From: Clostridium pasteurianum BC1
GTDB lineage: Bacteria; Bacillota; Clostridia; Clostridiales; Clostridiaceae
Length of the DNA: 64,000 nt
Assembly: GCF_000389635.1 (NCBI RefSeq)
Contig: NC_021182.1
Location: 744,001-808,000 of the forward strand
Direction: 5' to 3'
Part shown: positions 8,309-15,866 of the stretch, piece by piece
Layout of the letters: each line of letters begins with the position of its first letter
How positions within the stretch are numbered: the stretch's first letter is position 1
The notes under the pieces: generated by a model
Seen by the model: only the letters and a program-made list of their open reading frames with translations
What the model was told of the DNA's origin: nothing
Database searches by the model: none
Made by a program: the position numbers and the translations under genes

Positions 8309-8755
8309 ATGTTAAAAGGATTTTTTGATATATTAACAGGAAAACCATTATCCAATGAACAACGTTCTGGTGAAAAATATAATGTACCTTTTGGACTAGC
8401 AGTAATGGCCAGTGATGCAGTATCATCCGTGGCCTATGTAGCAGAAGAAATTTTAGGGGTATTAATAGGTGTAATAGGCTTAGCATCTTATCAATGGCTT
8501 GGAAAAATTTCATTAATGATTATAGGGCTGCTTTTTATGCTTACAATTTCTTATATTCAAATTATAAGAGCATATCCTCAGGGTGGTGGAGCATATGTTG
8601 TGGCAAAGGAAAATCTAGGCGTTCAGGATGGATTAATTGCAGCAGCAGCGCTGCTTATTGACTATATACTGACAGTTGCAGTTAGTGCCAGTGCTGGAAT
8701 GGAAGCAATTGTATCAGCATTTCCCGGTCTTGAGAAACTCAGAGCTATTAGTTAA
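8309..8755 (+). pseudogene. KimA-like potassium importer, N-terminal fragment
   Basis: 148 residues with a good ribosome binding site (AGGAGG) and start, ending abruptly at LEKLRAIS-stop. The sequence matches the start of KimA-type APC-superfamily K+ importers: GKPL near residue 12, FGLAVMASDAVSSVAY, AYPQGGGAYVVAKENLG and DYILTVAVSASAG. Intact proteins have about 600 residues and 12 helices; only four helices remain. A repeat of the CCTAGCAAT family begins just after the stop, so the break may be linked to it. KimA genes are known c-di-AMP targets; no such riboswitch is visible here. Confidence 0.8.
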
Positions 8756-8793
8756 TATACATGATAACGGAATTTGTAATAATGAACTGTGAC

Positions 8794-8842
8794 TCAGAAA
8801 GTAATCCTAGCAATATAAATATTTCCAGGAGTTACTTTCTGA
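8794..8842 (+). repeat. CCTAGCAAT hairpin, copy 2
   Basis: CAGAAAGTAATCCT pairs with AGGAGTTACTTTCTG across a loop TAGCAATATAAATATTTCC. The left half matches 4631-4675, and the loop resembles the copy at 30648. Confidence 0.65.
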
Positions 8843-8878
8843 ATGCAGGTTAATAAATAATAGTGTAATATTTTACAT

Positions 8879-9232
8879 CTATTTTCTTAAAGCATTAATT
8901 ATTTTGTATGCCTGCTGCTGGGTAATAACCTTATCATTCACTAGTTTATTCAGTTCATTATCTTGCTTTTGTATGCTTTCTTTAGTTATAGTATTTATGT
9001 TTCCCATAAGATAAGTTAATAGTTTATTGGCTTGATATTTGGTTATTGTAGAATCATTTATTAATGGTTGGATTTTAGCTTCATAATCTTTCTCAATTGC
9101 TTCCTTAATAGGGTTTTTTCTAATTAAATTTTGTACTGAATTTTGATAACCTGAAATATTTTTATTACATCCACCAAACAAAAACATGGATACAATAAGA
9201 ACTAGAAATATAACTGTTGTCTTATTAAGCAA
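8879..9232 (-). CDS. Small lipoprotein of unknown function
   Basis: 117 residues; the start must be TTG because an in-frame TAA lies five codons upstream and no ATG fits. Residues 1-22 are a lipoprotein signal ending in the lipobox FGGC. The mature part is lysine-, asparagine- and glutamine-rich and helical, with a twice-used pattern of the form (I/V)(I/T)xx(Q)A(N/Y)K(L/I)(L/I) (TITKYQANKLL, VITQQQAYKII). It would sit on the outer face of the membrane. Not recognised beyond that. It converges with the KimA-like fragment. Confidence 0.55.
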   Translation of the reverse strand: MLNKTTVIFLVLIVSMFLFGGCNKNISGYQNSVQNLIRKNPIKEAIEKDYEAKIQPLINDSTITKYQANKLLTYLMGNINTITKESIQKQDNELNKLVNDKVITQQQAYKIINALRK

Positions 9233-9758
9233 TTTAAAGTTTTTTATTTTATCTCACACCCTTCTCAAATAATTCTATATGTACTAATATTAACTTTTGT
9301 TTATGTGATTGATTTCAAAAATAAATTAATATTTTGTAAATTAAAATTTGTAGGATTATGTGATGATATAAATGAGACGGATGCTAAAATGCCATTATTT
9401 GTATATGTATCAAATACAATATTATAATATTCACTGAATTAGTTAGTAGCAAAGTTATTGCACAGGATTAGGCCGATAAGGTAATGAAGGCATAATATCT
9501 AATAGACAAAATCAAAGTAATAATAAATATACATTTATTGAAAATCCATCTTTAGAAGTAGGGGATATGAAAAAAATCATTTGCGGTTTGTATTGACAGT
9601 ATCATGTAATGCTGATATTATGTGTATAATAAATAACGTAACTAAAGGCATTGATGTGGAAGAGTAATTATATTGTTGAAATAAAGAGAGGGAATGTTGG
9701 TGGAAATTTCCCATGATTGATGTAATGAAGGTAGCCGCGGAGCTTTGGACTGAAAGCT

Positions 9759-9896
9759 TTGTCCGATGACTATCCGCTCTATAATACTCCCATCTTTTTT
9801 CGAAGTGGGAGTAAAGAGCGGATACGTCCCTGGATAACGATTTCTAAGCATCAGATGGAATAAAAACTCCACCTGATGCTAAGAACTCTGTTTATG
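9759..9896 (+). repeat. Element E, copy E2 (type B), inside the T-box leader
   Basis: Closing stem TTGTCC with GGATAA (one G-T pair); GATGACTA; second stem ATCCGCTCT with AGAGCGGAT (9 of 9); third stem ACTCCCA with TGGGAGT; ACGTCCCT; then the type B module CTAAGCATCAG...CTGATGCTAAG and the end AACTCTGTTTATG. The element has the same direction as the leader. Confidence 0.85.
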
Positions 9897-10010
9897 TGAG
9901 TAGGCTTTAACGGATTCCCACTGTTAAAAGGGAAATAGTATCGGCATATATGCCTGCACTATATTGAGAGTGTACATTTGTACAAAATTAGGTGGTACCA
10001 CGGAATTTTA

Positions 10011-10056
10011 CCCTTCGCCCTATATAATATTATAGGACGAAGGGTTTTTTATTTTT
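10011..10056 (+). terminator. T-box attenuator terminator
   Basis: CCCTTCGCCCTATA pairs with TATAGGACGAAGGG and is followed by six T; its left arm can alternatively pair with the T-box sequence just upstream. Confidence 0.85.
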
Positions 10057-10064
10057 CCTAAGGG

Positions 10065-10093
10065 ATATGAAAATAAATAGTAAGTCAAAGATG
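10065..10093 (+). repeat. 29-bp repeat G, copy 1
   Basis: The 29 bases beginning ATATGAAAATAAATAG and ending TCAAAGATG are identical to 43485-43513; similarity continues for about 25 bp (TTTTAAAT, then TACAAG). Here it starts nine bases after the T-box terminator. Confidence 0.75.
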
Positions 10094-10174
10094 TCAGGTT
10101 TATTTTAAATCCTACAAGAAGACGGCAAAAAATTAGATTATATATAAAAATTTTAAGAAAGTGGTGAAGTATTA

Positions 10175-11365
10175 ATGAGTATAGTATTTGCTGAAAGAAT
10201 GAATAATGTTAAAAAATCCTTTATAAGGGAGATTCTTAAAGTAACAGAAAATCCAGAAGTAATATCCTTTGCAGGTGGTCTTCCTAATCCTTTATCTTTC
10301 CCGATTAAAGAAATACAAGAAGCTTCGCAAAAGGTTTTGAGTGAAAATGGTAACGATGTACTTCAGTATAGTACAACTGAAGGTTATCTTCCCTTAAGAC
10401 AATATATTGCAGAAAGATATTTTAAGAGATTTGGATTAAAGATTGATGCTGATGAGATATTAATAACAAATGGATCCCAGCAAGGCTTAGATTTAATAGG
10501 AAAAGTATTGCTGAATAAAAATGACAATATTCTTATTGAACGTCCAGGTTATTTAGGAGCAATACAGGCATTTTCAATTTTTGAACCAGTTTTTAATTCT
10601 GTACCTCTGAATGAGGATGGTGTTGATACTAATCTGCTGGAAAGTTCTTTGGATATGCATAGACCTAAGTTATTTTATACAGTTCCCAATTTCCAAAATC
10701 CTTCTGGCATTACATATTCGGCAGAAAATAGAAAAACCACAGCAAATATTTTGAAAAAATATAATACAATTATTGTTGAAGATGATCCTTATGGTGAACT
10801 AAGATTTATGGGGCAGGACTTACCTCCTATAAGGAGTTATTTGGAAGATAATTCAATTATGTTGGGGTCATTTTCTAAAATAGTAGCCCCGGGAATGAGG
10901 CTTGGATGGATATGTGCCAAAGGTGAAATAATGGAAAAATTGATAATTGCAAAGCAATCAGCTGATTTGCATAGTAATTATTATTCACAAAGAGTAGTAT
11001 ATCAGTTCTTAATAGATAACGATCTTGATGGGCATATAAAAAAAATTAAGCAATTGTATAAAGGACAAAGGGATTGTATGGTATCAATGATTGAAAGGTA
11101 CTTTCCGAAAGAGGTAAAAAGTACAAAGCCTGAAGGTGGCATGTTCCTCTGGATAACACTGCCTGAAGGAGTTTCATCCTTAAACTTATTTGATCTTGCA
11201 GCTAAAGAAAATGTTGCTTTTGTACCTGGTGATCCATTTTATGCTAATGAAGAACACACCAATACATTAAGATTAAATTATACAAATTGTGATGAGAAAA
11301 TGATTGAAGAAGGTATTAAGAGATTAGCAAAGGTAACAAGAGAAATTATAAAGGGTAAATGTTAA
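10175..11365 (+). CDS. PLP-dependent aminotransferase, class I/II (2-aminoadipate transaminase-like)
   Basis: 396 residues, fold-type I PLP enzyme transferring amino groups between an amino acid and a 2-oxo acid. Seen: SFAGGLPNPLSFP at the start, NGSQQGLDLIGK, ERPGYLGA, PNFQNPSG, VEDDPYGELR, and the PLP lysine in LGSFSKIVAPGMRLGW; conserved Arg near the end in NTLRLNYT. These features fit the LysN/MocR-type subgroup acting on aminoadipate, aromatic or branched substrates. The T-box leader shows it is made when one tRNA is uncharged, so it probably serves biosynthesis of one amino acid; which one is unclear (see findings). Monocistronic. Confidence 0.85.
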   Translation: MSIVFAERMNNVKKSFIREILKVTENPEVISFAGGLPNPLSFPIKEIQEASQKVLSENGNDVLQYSTTEGYLPLRQYIAERYFKRFGLKIDADEILITNGSQQGLDLIGKVLLNKNDNILIERPGYLGAIQAFSIFEPVFNSVPLNEDGVDTNLLESSLDMHRPKLFYTVPNFQNPSGITYSAENRKTTANILKKYNTIIVEDDPYGELRFMGQDLPPIRSYLEDNSIMLGSFSKIVAPGMRLGWICAKGEIMEKLIIAKQSADLHSNYYSQRVVYQFLIDNDLDGHIKKIKQLYKGQRDCMVSMIERYFPKEVKSTKPEGGMFLWITLPEGVSSLNLFDLAAKENVAFVPGDPFYANEEHTNTLRLNYTNCDEKMIEEGIKRLAKVTREIIKGKC

Positions 11366-11436
11366 ATTATGCTAATGACTTAAATGATTTTCACTATATA
11401 TTAATCTAGGTAATAGAGAAAAAATATTACAGGATA

Positions 11437-11465
11437 TTGACATTAAAGGATTTTACTGATAGTCT
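11437..11465 (+). promoter_or_regulatory. Likely promoter of the tyrS T-box leader
   Basis: TTGACA at 11437, 17-bp spacer, TAGTCT at 11460, which would start transcription about ten bases before the first T-box helix. A TATAAT at 11474 has no matching -35 box. Confidence 0.4.
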
Positions 11466-11479
11466 ATTGCTTATATAAT

Positions 11480-11768
11480 AAAACTGTGAAGAGAAGAAGT
11501 AGAAGTCATGGGTTTTCAACAGAAAGTTACCGGATGATGAGAGGGGCAGAAAACGGATTTTGAATACATCTCTGAGTTACAAATTGAAAGGATTGAATTA
11601 CACAATCTCAGTAGACTTTTGTCGGCTGCCACCGTTATATGGATAAGGTATAAGCATTTTTTGCCGTACCTGACGAGGTTTGCACAGTAATGTGTAAACA
11701 AATTGAGGTGGTAACACGTGAGCAAAGCTCCCGTCCTCTGCATAAAGCAGATGACAGGAGCTTTTTTT
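11480..11768 (+). promoter_or_regulatory. Tyrosine T-box leader of tyrS
   Basis: Stem I begins with GAAGAGAAGAAGTAGAA; the specifier loop reads GAA-TAC-ATC, placing the Tyr codon TAC at 11565-11567. CAGTAGACTTTTGTCGG, CCGTTATATGG and the T-box GAGGTGGTAACACG follow, then the attenuator hairpin. The T-box bulge TGGT fits a tRNA with A73, as tRNA-Tyr has. This senses uncharged tRNA-Tyr and controls the synthetase. Confidence 0.9.
11724..11768 (+). terminator. T-box attenuator terminator before tyrS
   Basis: AAAGCTCC...GGAGCTTT with inner CTGC...GCAG, followed by a run of seven T. Confidence 0.85.
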
Positions 11769-11779
11769 ATATTCTTGTT

Positions 11780-11953
11780 TATTACATGACTGGTCGCTGC
11801 AATACTTCACCGCACTCTGTGAAAGCGATTCACACAAAATCTAAGATTTTGGTTCTCTGCTTTTATAAAGGTGTAGATAACAGCCACATGTCCCTGGATA
11901 ATTAATCTAAACTTAGTTGGAGTGCAAAGTCCCATTAATTAAGATTTATTGAT
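11780..11953 (+). repeat. Element E, copy E3 (type A, nested repeat, degenerate ends)
   Basis: CATGACTGGTCGCTGC, nested repeat CGCACTCTGTGAAAGCG with AAAATCTAAGATTTT (11811-11862), AGATAACAGCCACATGTCCCTG, GATAATTAATC, then AACTTAGTTGGAG...TCCCATTAATTAAG and ATTTATTGAT. The closing stem has lost some pairs. It lies between the T-box terminator and the tyrS ribosome binding site, in the tyrS mRNA. Confidence 0.8.
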
Positions 11954-11974
11954 TTTTAGAAGGAGTGAGAAATA

Positions 11975-13201
11975 ATGATAAATGCAAAAGAACAATTTAA
12001 AATTATTATGAAAGGAGTAAGCCAGGTTATCAATAAAGAAGATTTGATGGAAAAATTGGAAAAAAGCATTACAACCAATACTCCGCTTGTAGTTAAGCTT
12101 GGACTTGATCCTACTGCACCGGATATACATCTTGGTCATTCGGTTGTATTGCGTAAAATTAAGCAAATGCAGGATTTAGGACATAGGGCAGTGATTATAA
12201 TTGGTGATTTTACTGGTAAGATTGGTGATCCAACAGGTAAAAGCAAAGCACGTAAGCCATTAACTGATGAGCAGATACTTGAAAATGCAAGAACCTATGA
12301 ACATCAAGTTTTCAAAATACTTGACAGAGATAAGACAGAGCTGAAGTTTAATAGTGAATGGCTGTCAAAACTTAATTTTCAAGATGTAATAAAGCTTGCA
12401 AGCAAGGTTACTGTTGCAAGAATGCTTGAAAGAGATGATTTCGAAAACAGATATAAAAATAATCAGTCTATTGGACTTCATGAATTTTTTTATCCATTAA
12501 TGCAGGCTTATGATTCAGTAGAATTAGAGGCAGATATTGAAATGGGGGGTACTGACCAAACTTTTAATATTCTTATGGGGCGCACTCTTCAAAAGGATTA
12601 TGGTAAGGATAGCCAGGTAGCTTTATTTATGCCTTTGCTTGAGGGTACCGATGGAATTGAGAAGATGAGTAAGAGTCTTAAAAATTATATAGGAATATGT
12701 GAAGATGCAGTTACAATTTTTCAAAAAACTATGACTGTTCCCGATAATCTTATCATTAAATATTTTGAACTTGCAACAGATATTCATCCAGATGAAGTTC
12801 ATAAAATTAAGCTGGAACTTGAGAATCCTAAAATAAATCCGCGTGATGTTAAAATGCGTCTTGCAAGAGAGATAACCACTTTATATTGTGGAAAATCAGA
12901 AGCTGAAATAGCAGAAGAACATTTTAAGACTGTATTTCAAAAGAATTTAATTCCAGATGATATTGATGAATTTATTTTATCATTGGATTGCTGTGTTAAA
13001 GATGACCAAATAGATCTTACAAAGATTATGACTAAAAGTGGGATTGCCAAAAGTACTAGCGAAGCCAGAAGACTTATTATCCAAAATGCAGTGAAAATAG
13101 ACGGGAAAAAGTTTAGTGATTTTTTAATGCCAAACCCACATATTAGCTTTGTTATTCAGGTTGGTAAAGCCAAATTTTTTAAAGTTAAGATAGAAAATTA
13201 A
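11975..13201 (+). CDS. tyrS: Tyrosyl-tRNA synthetase
   Basis: 408 residues, ATG behind GAAGGAGTGAG. Cytoplasmic class I synthetase charging tRNA-Tyr. Seen: the tyrosine pocket LGLDPTAPDIHLGH (HxGH motif), IIIGDFTGKIGDPTGK, LMQAYDSV, GGTDQTFN, and the KMSKS loop in GIEKMSKSLKN (near residue 230); the last 80 residues form the S4-type RNA-binding domain (LTKIMTKSGIAKSTSEARRLI). The KMSKS spelling and start sequence fit the TyrZ-like clade rather than classical TyrS. Controlled by the Tyr T-box upstream; element E3 lies in its leader; a perfect hairpin ends the unit. Confidence 0.95.
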   Translation: MINAKEQFKIIMKGVSQVINKEDLMEKLEKSITTNTPLVVKLGLDPTAPDIHLGHSVVLRKIKQMQDLGHRAVIIIGDFTGKIGDPTGKSKARKPLTDEQILENARTYEHQVFKILDRDKTELKFNSEWLSKLNFQDVIKLASKVTVARMLERDDFENRYKNNQSIGLHEFFYPLMQAYDSVELEADIEMGGTDQTFNILMGRTLQKDYGKDSQVALFMPLLEGTDGIEKMSKSLKNYIGICEDAVTIFQKTMTVPDNLIIKYFELATDIHPDEVHKIKLELENPKINPRDVKMRLAREITTLYCGKSEAEIAEEHFKTVFQKNLIPDDIDEFILSLDCCVKDDQIDLTKIMTKSGIAKSTSEARRLIIQNAVKIDGKKFSDFLMPNPHISFVIQVGKAKFFKVKIEN

Positions 13202-13264
13202 TAAATTGTGAAATTTAAATGATAAACTTTATTTAAAAAATAAAGTATTAAGCTCTAAAAATAA

Positions 13265-13306
13265 TTTATCTTGCTTATTGAAATGCAATAGGCAAGATAA
13301 ATAAAA
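13265..13306 (+). terminator. Terminator after tyrS
   Basis: TTTATCTTGCTTATTG and CAATAGGCAAGATAAA form a 16-bp stem with one G-T pair, followed by TAAAAATTTT. Confidence 0.8.
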
Positions 13307-13313
13307 ATTTTAC

Positions 13314-13373
13314 TTACTTATTTATAGTTGCCGCCATAGATTTTGCTATGGAACCAGCTCCCCAAATAGCCAT
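13314..13373 (-). pseudogene. Possible Gfo/Idh/MocA oxidoreductase N-terminal scrap
   Basis: The minus strand reads MAIWGAGSIAKSMAATINK then stop. (W)AIWGAGxIAK is the NAD(P)-binding start of Gfo/Idh/MocA dehydrogenases. A GGTGG ribosome binding site and an ATG one frame away precede it. Only 19 codons remain. Confidence 0.35.
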
Positions 13374-13687
13374 TTCATATAAGCATATCCACCTTTCATT
13401 GTATTATATTATAAAACCTTTGCATAATATAGAGGTCAAGTGTATCTTTATAAGTTAAAATAAAATTTGTATAAATATACTAAGTTAGTTTTAAATATTG
13501 GTATTTTATTGTGGTAACATATAAATAATAGTAAAATATAATTATTGGAAAATTTAAAATTAAAAATATAGTTTTAACACAAATTGATTACGAAATGAAT
13601 TATTTATTTCATAGTACTTAAAAATTAAAATCATATAGTATATAATGTCTTTGCCAGATAGAATAATAGGTATGTAGGAGTGTGTCA
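13374..13687. other. Intergenic, nothing recognised
   Basis: AT-rich spacer up to the toxin-antitoxin operon; only the AGGAG ribosome binding site at its end can be named. Confidence 0.6.
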
Positions 13688-14122
13688 ATGATGAATAATA
13701 TTGATTTACCTAAAATAAAACAAAAAATAGTGTTTATGCAAGGCAATTTAGATAAGTTGAAGAAATTACAAAATATTTCGAAAGATATATTTCTAAAAGA
13801 TTTTAGAAATGTAGATAGTGCAAAGTATTTGTTACAGGTTACAATTGAAGCTATGCTGGATATAAGTAATCATATAATAGCTAGAAATAGATGGGGAAAA
13901 CCAGAAACTAACAAAGAGAGTTTTGAAATACTTGCAGGTAAAAATATTATTGAAGAAAAATATGTAGATACTTATTTTTCTATGGCTAAATTTAGAAACA
14001 GAATTGTCCATATGTATTTTAATGTTAGTGATGAAATGATCTATGAAATAAATCAGAATAATTTAGAAGAATTTGAAGTTTTTGTTAATAATATAGTTAA
14101 AAATATAGATGTACAAGAATAA
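13688..14122 (+). CDS. hepT: HepT-type HEPN ribonuclease toxin
   Basis: 144 residues; the ATG at 13688 sits seven bases after TAGGAG, better than the GTG at 13682. All-helical HEPN protein. The active-site signature RxxxxHxY is RNRIVHMY (Arg103, His108, Tyr110), preceded by the polar MAKF segment. In the characterised HepT/MntA systems the toxin is an RNase (tRNA or mRNA), and the antitoxin adds AMP groups to the Tyr of this motif. The antitoxin gene follows 35 bp downstream, the usual order, so the two form one operon. Confidence 0.85.
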   Translation: MMNNIDLPKIKQKIVFMQGNLDKLKKLQNISKDIFLKDFRNVDSAKYLLQVTIEAMLDISNHIIARNRWGKPETNKESFEILAGKNIIEEKYVDTYFSMAKFRNRIVHMYFNVSDEMIYEINQNNLEEFEVFVNNIVKNIDVQE

Positions 14123-14157
14123 TGATTTAGAAAAATTAAAGCTGGAGGTGAGTAATT

Positions 14158-14565
14158 TTGCTTAATATAGAAAATAAAATAGAAAGTCTAAAAAAATATT
14201 TCAGCCAGCAGCCTGACATTTTGGGGGTGTGGATAATAGGTTCTTATGGAACTGAATATCAAAGAGAAAATAGCGATATTGATTTTGCCATACTTTATAA
14301 TAAAAATATAAATGATTTAGAAGAAATTAAGTTTGCCTGCGATATTACGGAAATACTTAAAATAGACAATATTGATACTATAAATTTAAGAAAAGCACCA
14401 ATTACTCTTCAATTTAAGACTATAAAAGAAGGTCGAAATCTGTATGAAAAGGATTATATAAAAGTGTGTGATTATATAGAATATGTAATAAATAATTATG
14501 GAGATAAAAAATATTATTTAGATCAATTTGAAAGAGACTATTTTGGAAGTTTATCAGATAAATAG
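14158..14565 (+). CDS. mntA: MntA-type nucleotidyltransferase antitoxin
   Basis: 135 residues starting with TTG, supported by GGAGGTGAG eight bases upstream. Minimal nucleotidyltransferase fold: GSYGTEYQRENSDID (Gly28-Ser29, Asp40, Asp42) is the GSx10DxD metal-binding motif; a third acidic residue probably lies in the strand INLRKAPITLQF. It would AMPylate HepT on Tyr110 and so block it. Co-operonic with hepT. Confidence 0.85.
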   Translation: MLNIENKIESLKKYFSQQPDILGVWIIGSYGTEYQRENSDIDFAILYNKNINDLEEIKFACDITEILKIDNIDTINLRKAPITLQFKTIKEGRNLYEKDYIKVCDYIEYVINNYGDKKYYLDQFERDYFGSLSDK

Positions 14566-14605
14566 TCTTTGGATAAGTATCTAAATCCTGCCGCAAAAAT
14601 CATAT

Positions 14606-14749
14606 ATGACCCTTAGCCAGGGGATAGAAAATGGAAGTGCCATGTTAGAATTCAAAGGACAGCTTATATATTTACTTGCTTGGATTGTTGCACTGTGGCT
14701 TTTAGGAAGTTTTATTATTAAAGGTAAGATGAAGAAAGGTATCTATTAA
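14606..14749 (+). pseudogene. ABC-2 permease C-terminal fragment, copy 2
   Basis: 47-codon frame (MTLSQGIENGSAML, helix LIYLLAWIVALWLLGSFII, tail KMKKGIY), nearly identical to 6053-6196, with the frame open a few codons further upstream (ILPQKSY) to a TAA. No ribosome binding site. The duplicated stretch continues after the stop (TATTCAGTA, ATAATG), so DNA rather than just protein was copied. Confidence 0.5.
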
Positions 14750-14972
14750 CTTATATTCAGTAGGTATAATGCAGAAAAAACTAAAAAAGAATTTATTAAA
14801 ATAATACAAGAAAATGAATTTTAAGTGAAATTGTTATTAAAAGCTAAATTTTTTTAAATTAAATCAATCGGTTTTTTCGAATCATATTATTCAAATTATT
14901 AGTTTTATTAATGATAAAACCTATGATATCATATTCAACAATGAGAAATTAATATGATTGGAGAGTTGTAAT

Positions 14973-15809
14973 ATGGACAAGCAAAAATTAATAAAAATGG
15001 CATCCTATTTTGTGCAAAACTCAGAAGAAAATATTATAAATGAAAAAATTGCACTTTCAAAAAATGTTGTGGGAATAAAAATTTATGATGACCCTATTTT
15101 TGGTTTTGGCGATGCAAGTGATGAATATTTTGAATTATTGAAGAAACCTGAAATAATAGGGGAGCATTTTTTACCTCCTAAACAATGGTTACCTGAATCG
15201 AAAACAGTTATCTCATTTTTTTTACCCTTTACTGAAAGAGTAAGGATATCAAATAGAAAAGACAAGCTATGGCCTTCAGAAGAATGGTTACATGGCCGTA
15301 TTGAAGGCCAAGCTTTCTTAGCTAAATTGTGCCAGTATTTAAGAGACTCATTAATAGATGCCGGATATAATAGCATTGTACCATCTCAAGATGAACGCTT
15401 TTGGGCTAAAAAAGGATTTGATAACAATTCTTTGCATTCTGATGTGTCCTTTACAAGTAATTGGTCTGAAAGACATGTTGCTTTTGTATGTGGACTTGGA
15501 ACTTTTGGTCTATCTAAAGGACTTATAACGAAAAAAGGTATAGCCGGAAGGTTTGGAAGTATAGTTACAGAATTATATTTGAGTGCTGACAAAAGAGAGT
15601 ACCAAGATGTCTATGAATATTGTTCCATGTGTGGTGCCTGTGCAAAAAATTGTCCAGCTAAAGCTATATCCATAGATAAAGGAAAAAATCATATTCTATG
15701 TTCTGACTTTTTAGGAAAGATAGTTGAAAAATATAAACCATGGTACGGTTGTGGAAAATGTCAAACAGGAGTACCTTGTGAAAATAGAATACCTAAGCAG
15801 TACAAATAA
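14973..15809 (+). CDS. Epoxyqueuosine-reductase-like [4Fe-4S] protein
   Basis: 278 residues from the ATG at 14973, seven bases after GGAGAG; the upstream in-frame TTG overlaps that site. N-terminal part resembles the cobalamin-binding half of QueG-type proteins (KTVISFFLPFT, HVAFVCGLGTFGLSKGLITKKG), and the C-terminus carries a ferredoxin motif CSMCGACAKNCPAKAI plus CGKCQTGVPC. These are B12/Fe-S reductases related to QueG and reductive dehalogenases. True QueG is longer and has a HEAT-like tail, so this is one of the shorter clostridial relatives with unknown substrate. It converges with the TetR gene; the shared hairpin between them could end both. Confidence 0.72.
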   Translation: MDKQKLIKMASYFVQNSEENIINEKIALSKNVVGIKIYDDPIFGFGDASDEYFELLKKPEIIGEHFLPPKQWLPESKTVISFFLPFTERVRISNRKDKLWPSEEWLHGRIEGQAFLAKLCQYLRDSLIDAGYNSIVPSQDERFWAKKGFDNNSLHSDVSFTSNWSERHVAFVCGLGTFGLSKGLITKKGIAGRFGSIVTELYLSADKREYQDVYEYCSMCGACAKNCPAKAISIDKGKNHILCSDFLGKIVEKYKPWYGCGKCQTGVPCENRIPKQYK

Positions 15810-15837
15810 AATTTTTATAATAATTTGTTTTCTGCTA

Positions 15838-15866
15838 AAAAGGCGTACTTCATTGTATGCCTTTTC
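15838..15866. terminator. Bidirectional terminator
   Basis: AAAAGGCGTAC and GTATGCCTTTT pair around TTCATT, with T tracts on both sides; it lies between two converging genes. Confidence 0.75.

Larger units (their letters stand above)
9640..10056 (+). promoter_or_regulatory. T-box leader of the aminotransferase gene, interrupted by element E2
   Basis: Stem I parts are present: AGAGAGGG, GTTGGTGG, the S-turn pair AGTA / GAA and the helix ATTATATTG with TTGATGTAAT. After GAA comes GGTAGCC; by position relative to the tyrS leader the specifier would be GGT (9730-9732), or GTA one base later. Further on come GAGTAGGCTTTAACGG, the T-box AGGTGGTACCACGG (9990-10003) and the terminator. Between stem I and GAGTAGGC lies the 138-bp element E2. 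T-boxes raise transcription when their tRNA is uncharged. Start of the leader is approximate. Confidence 0.85.

Noticed and set aside
9642-9872. 76-codon minus-strand frame in the T-box leader
   Set aside because: Lies across the T-box stem I and element E2, without a ribosome binding site; structural RNA explains the region.
11474-11479. TATAAT before the tyrS T-box as its -10 box
   Set aside because: No -35 sequence at 16-19 bp; the TTGACA at 11437 pairs better with TAGTCT at 11460.
15083-15592. Minus-strand frames opposite the QueG-like gene
   Set aside because: Shadows of a gene with clear Fe-S motifs on the plus strand.
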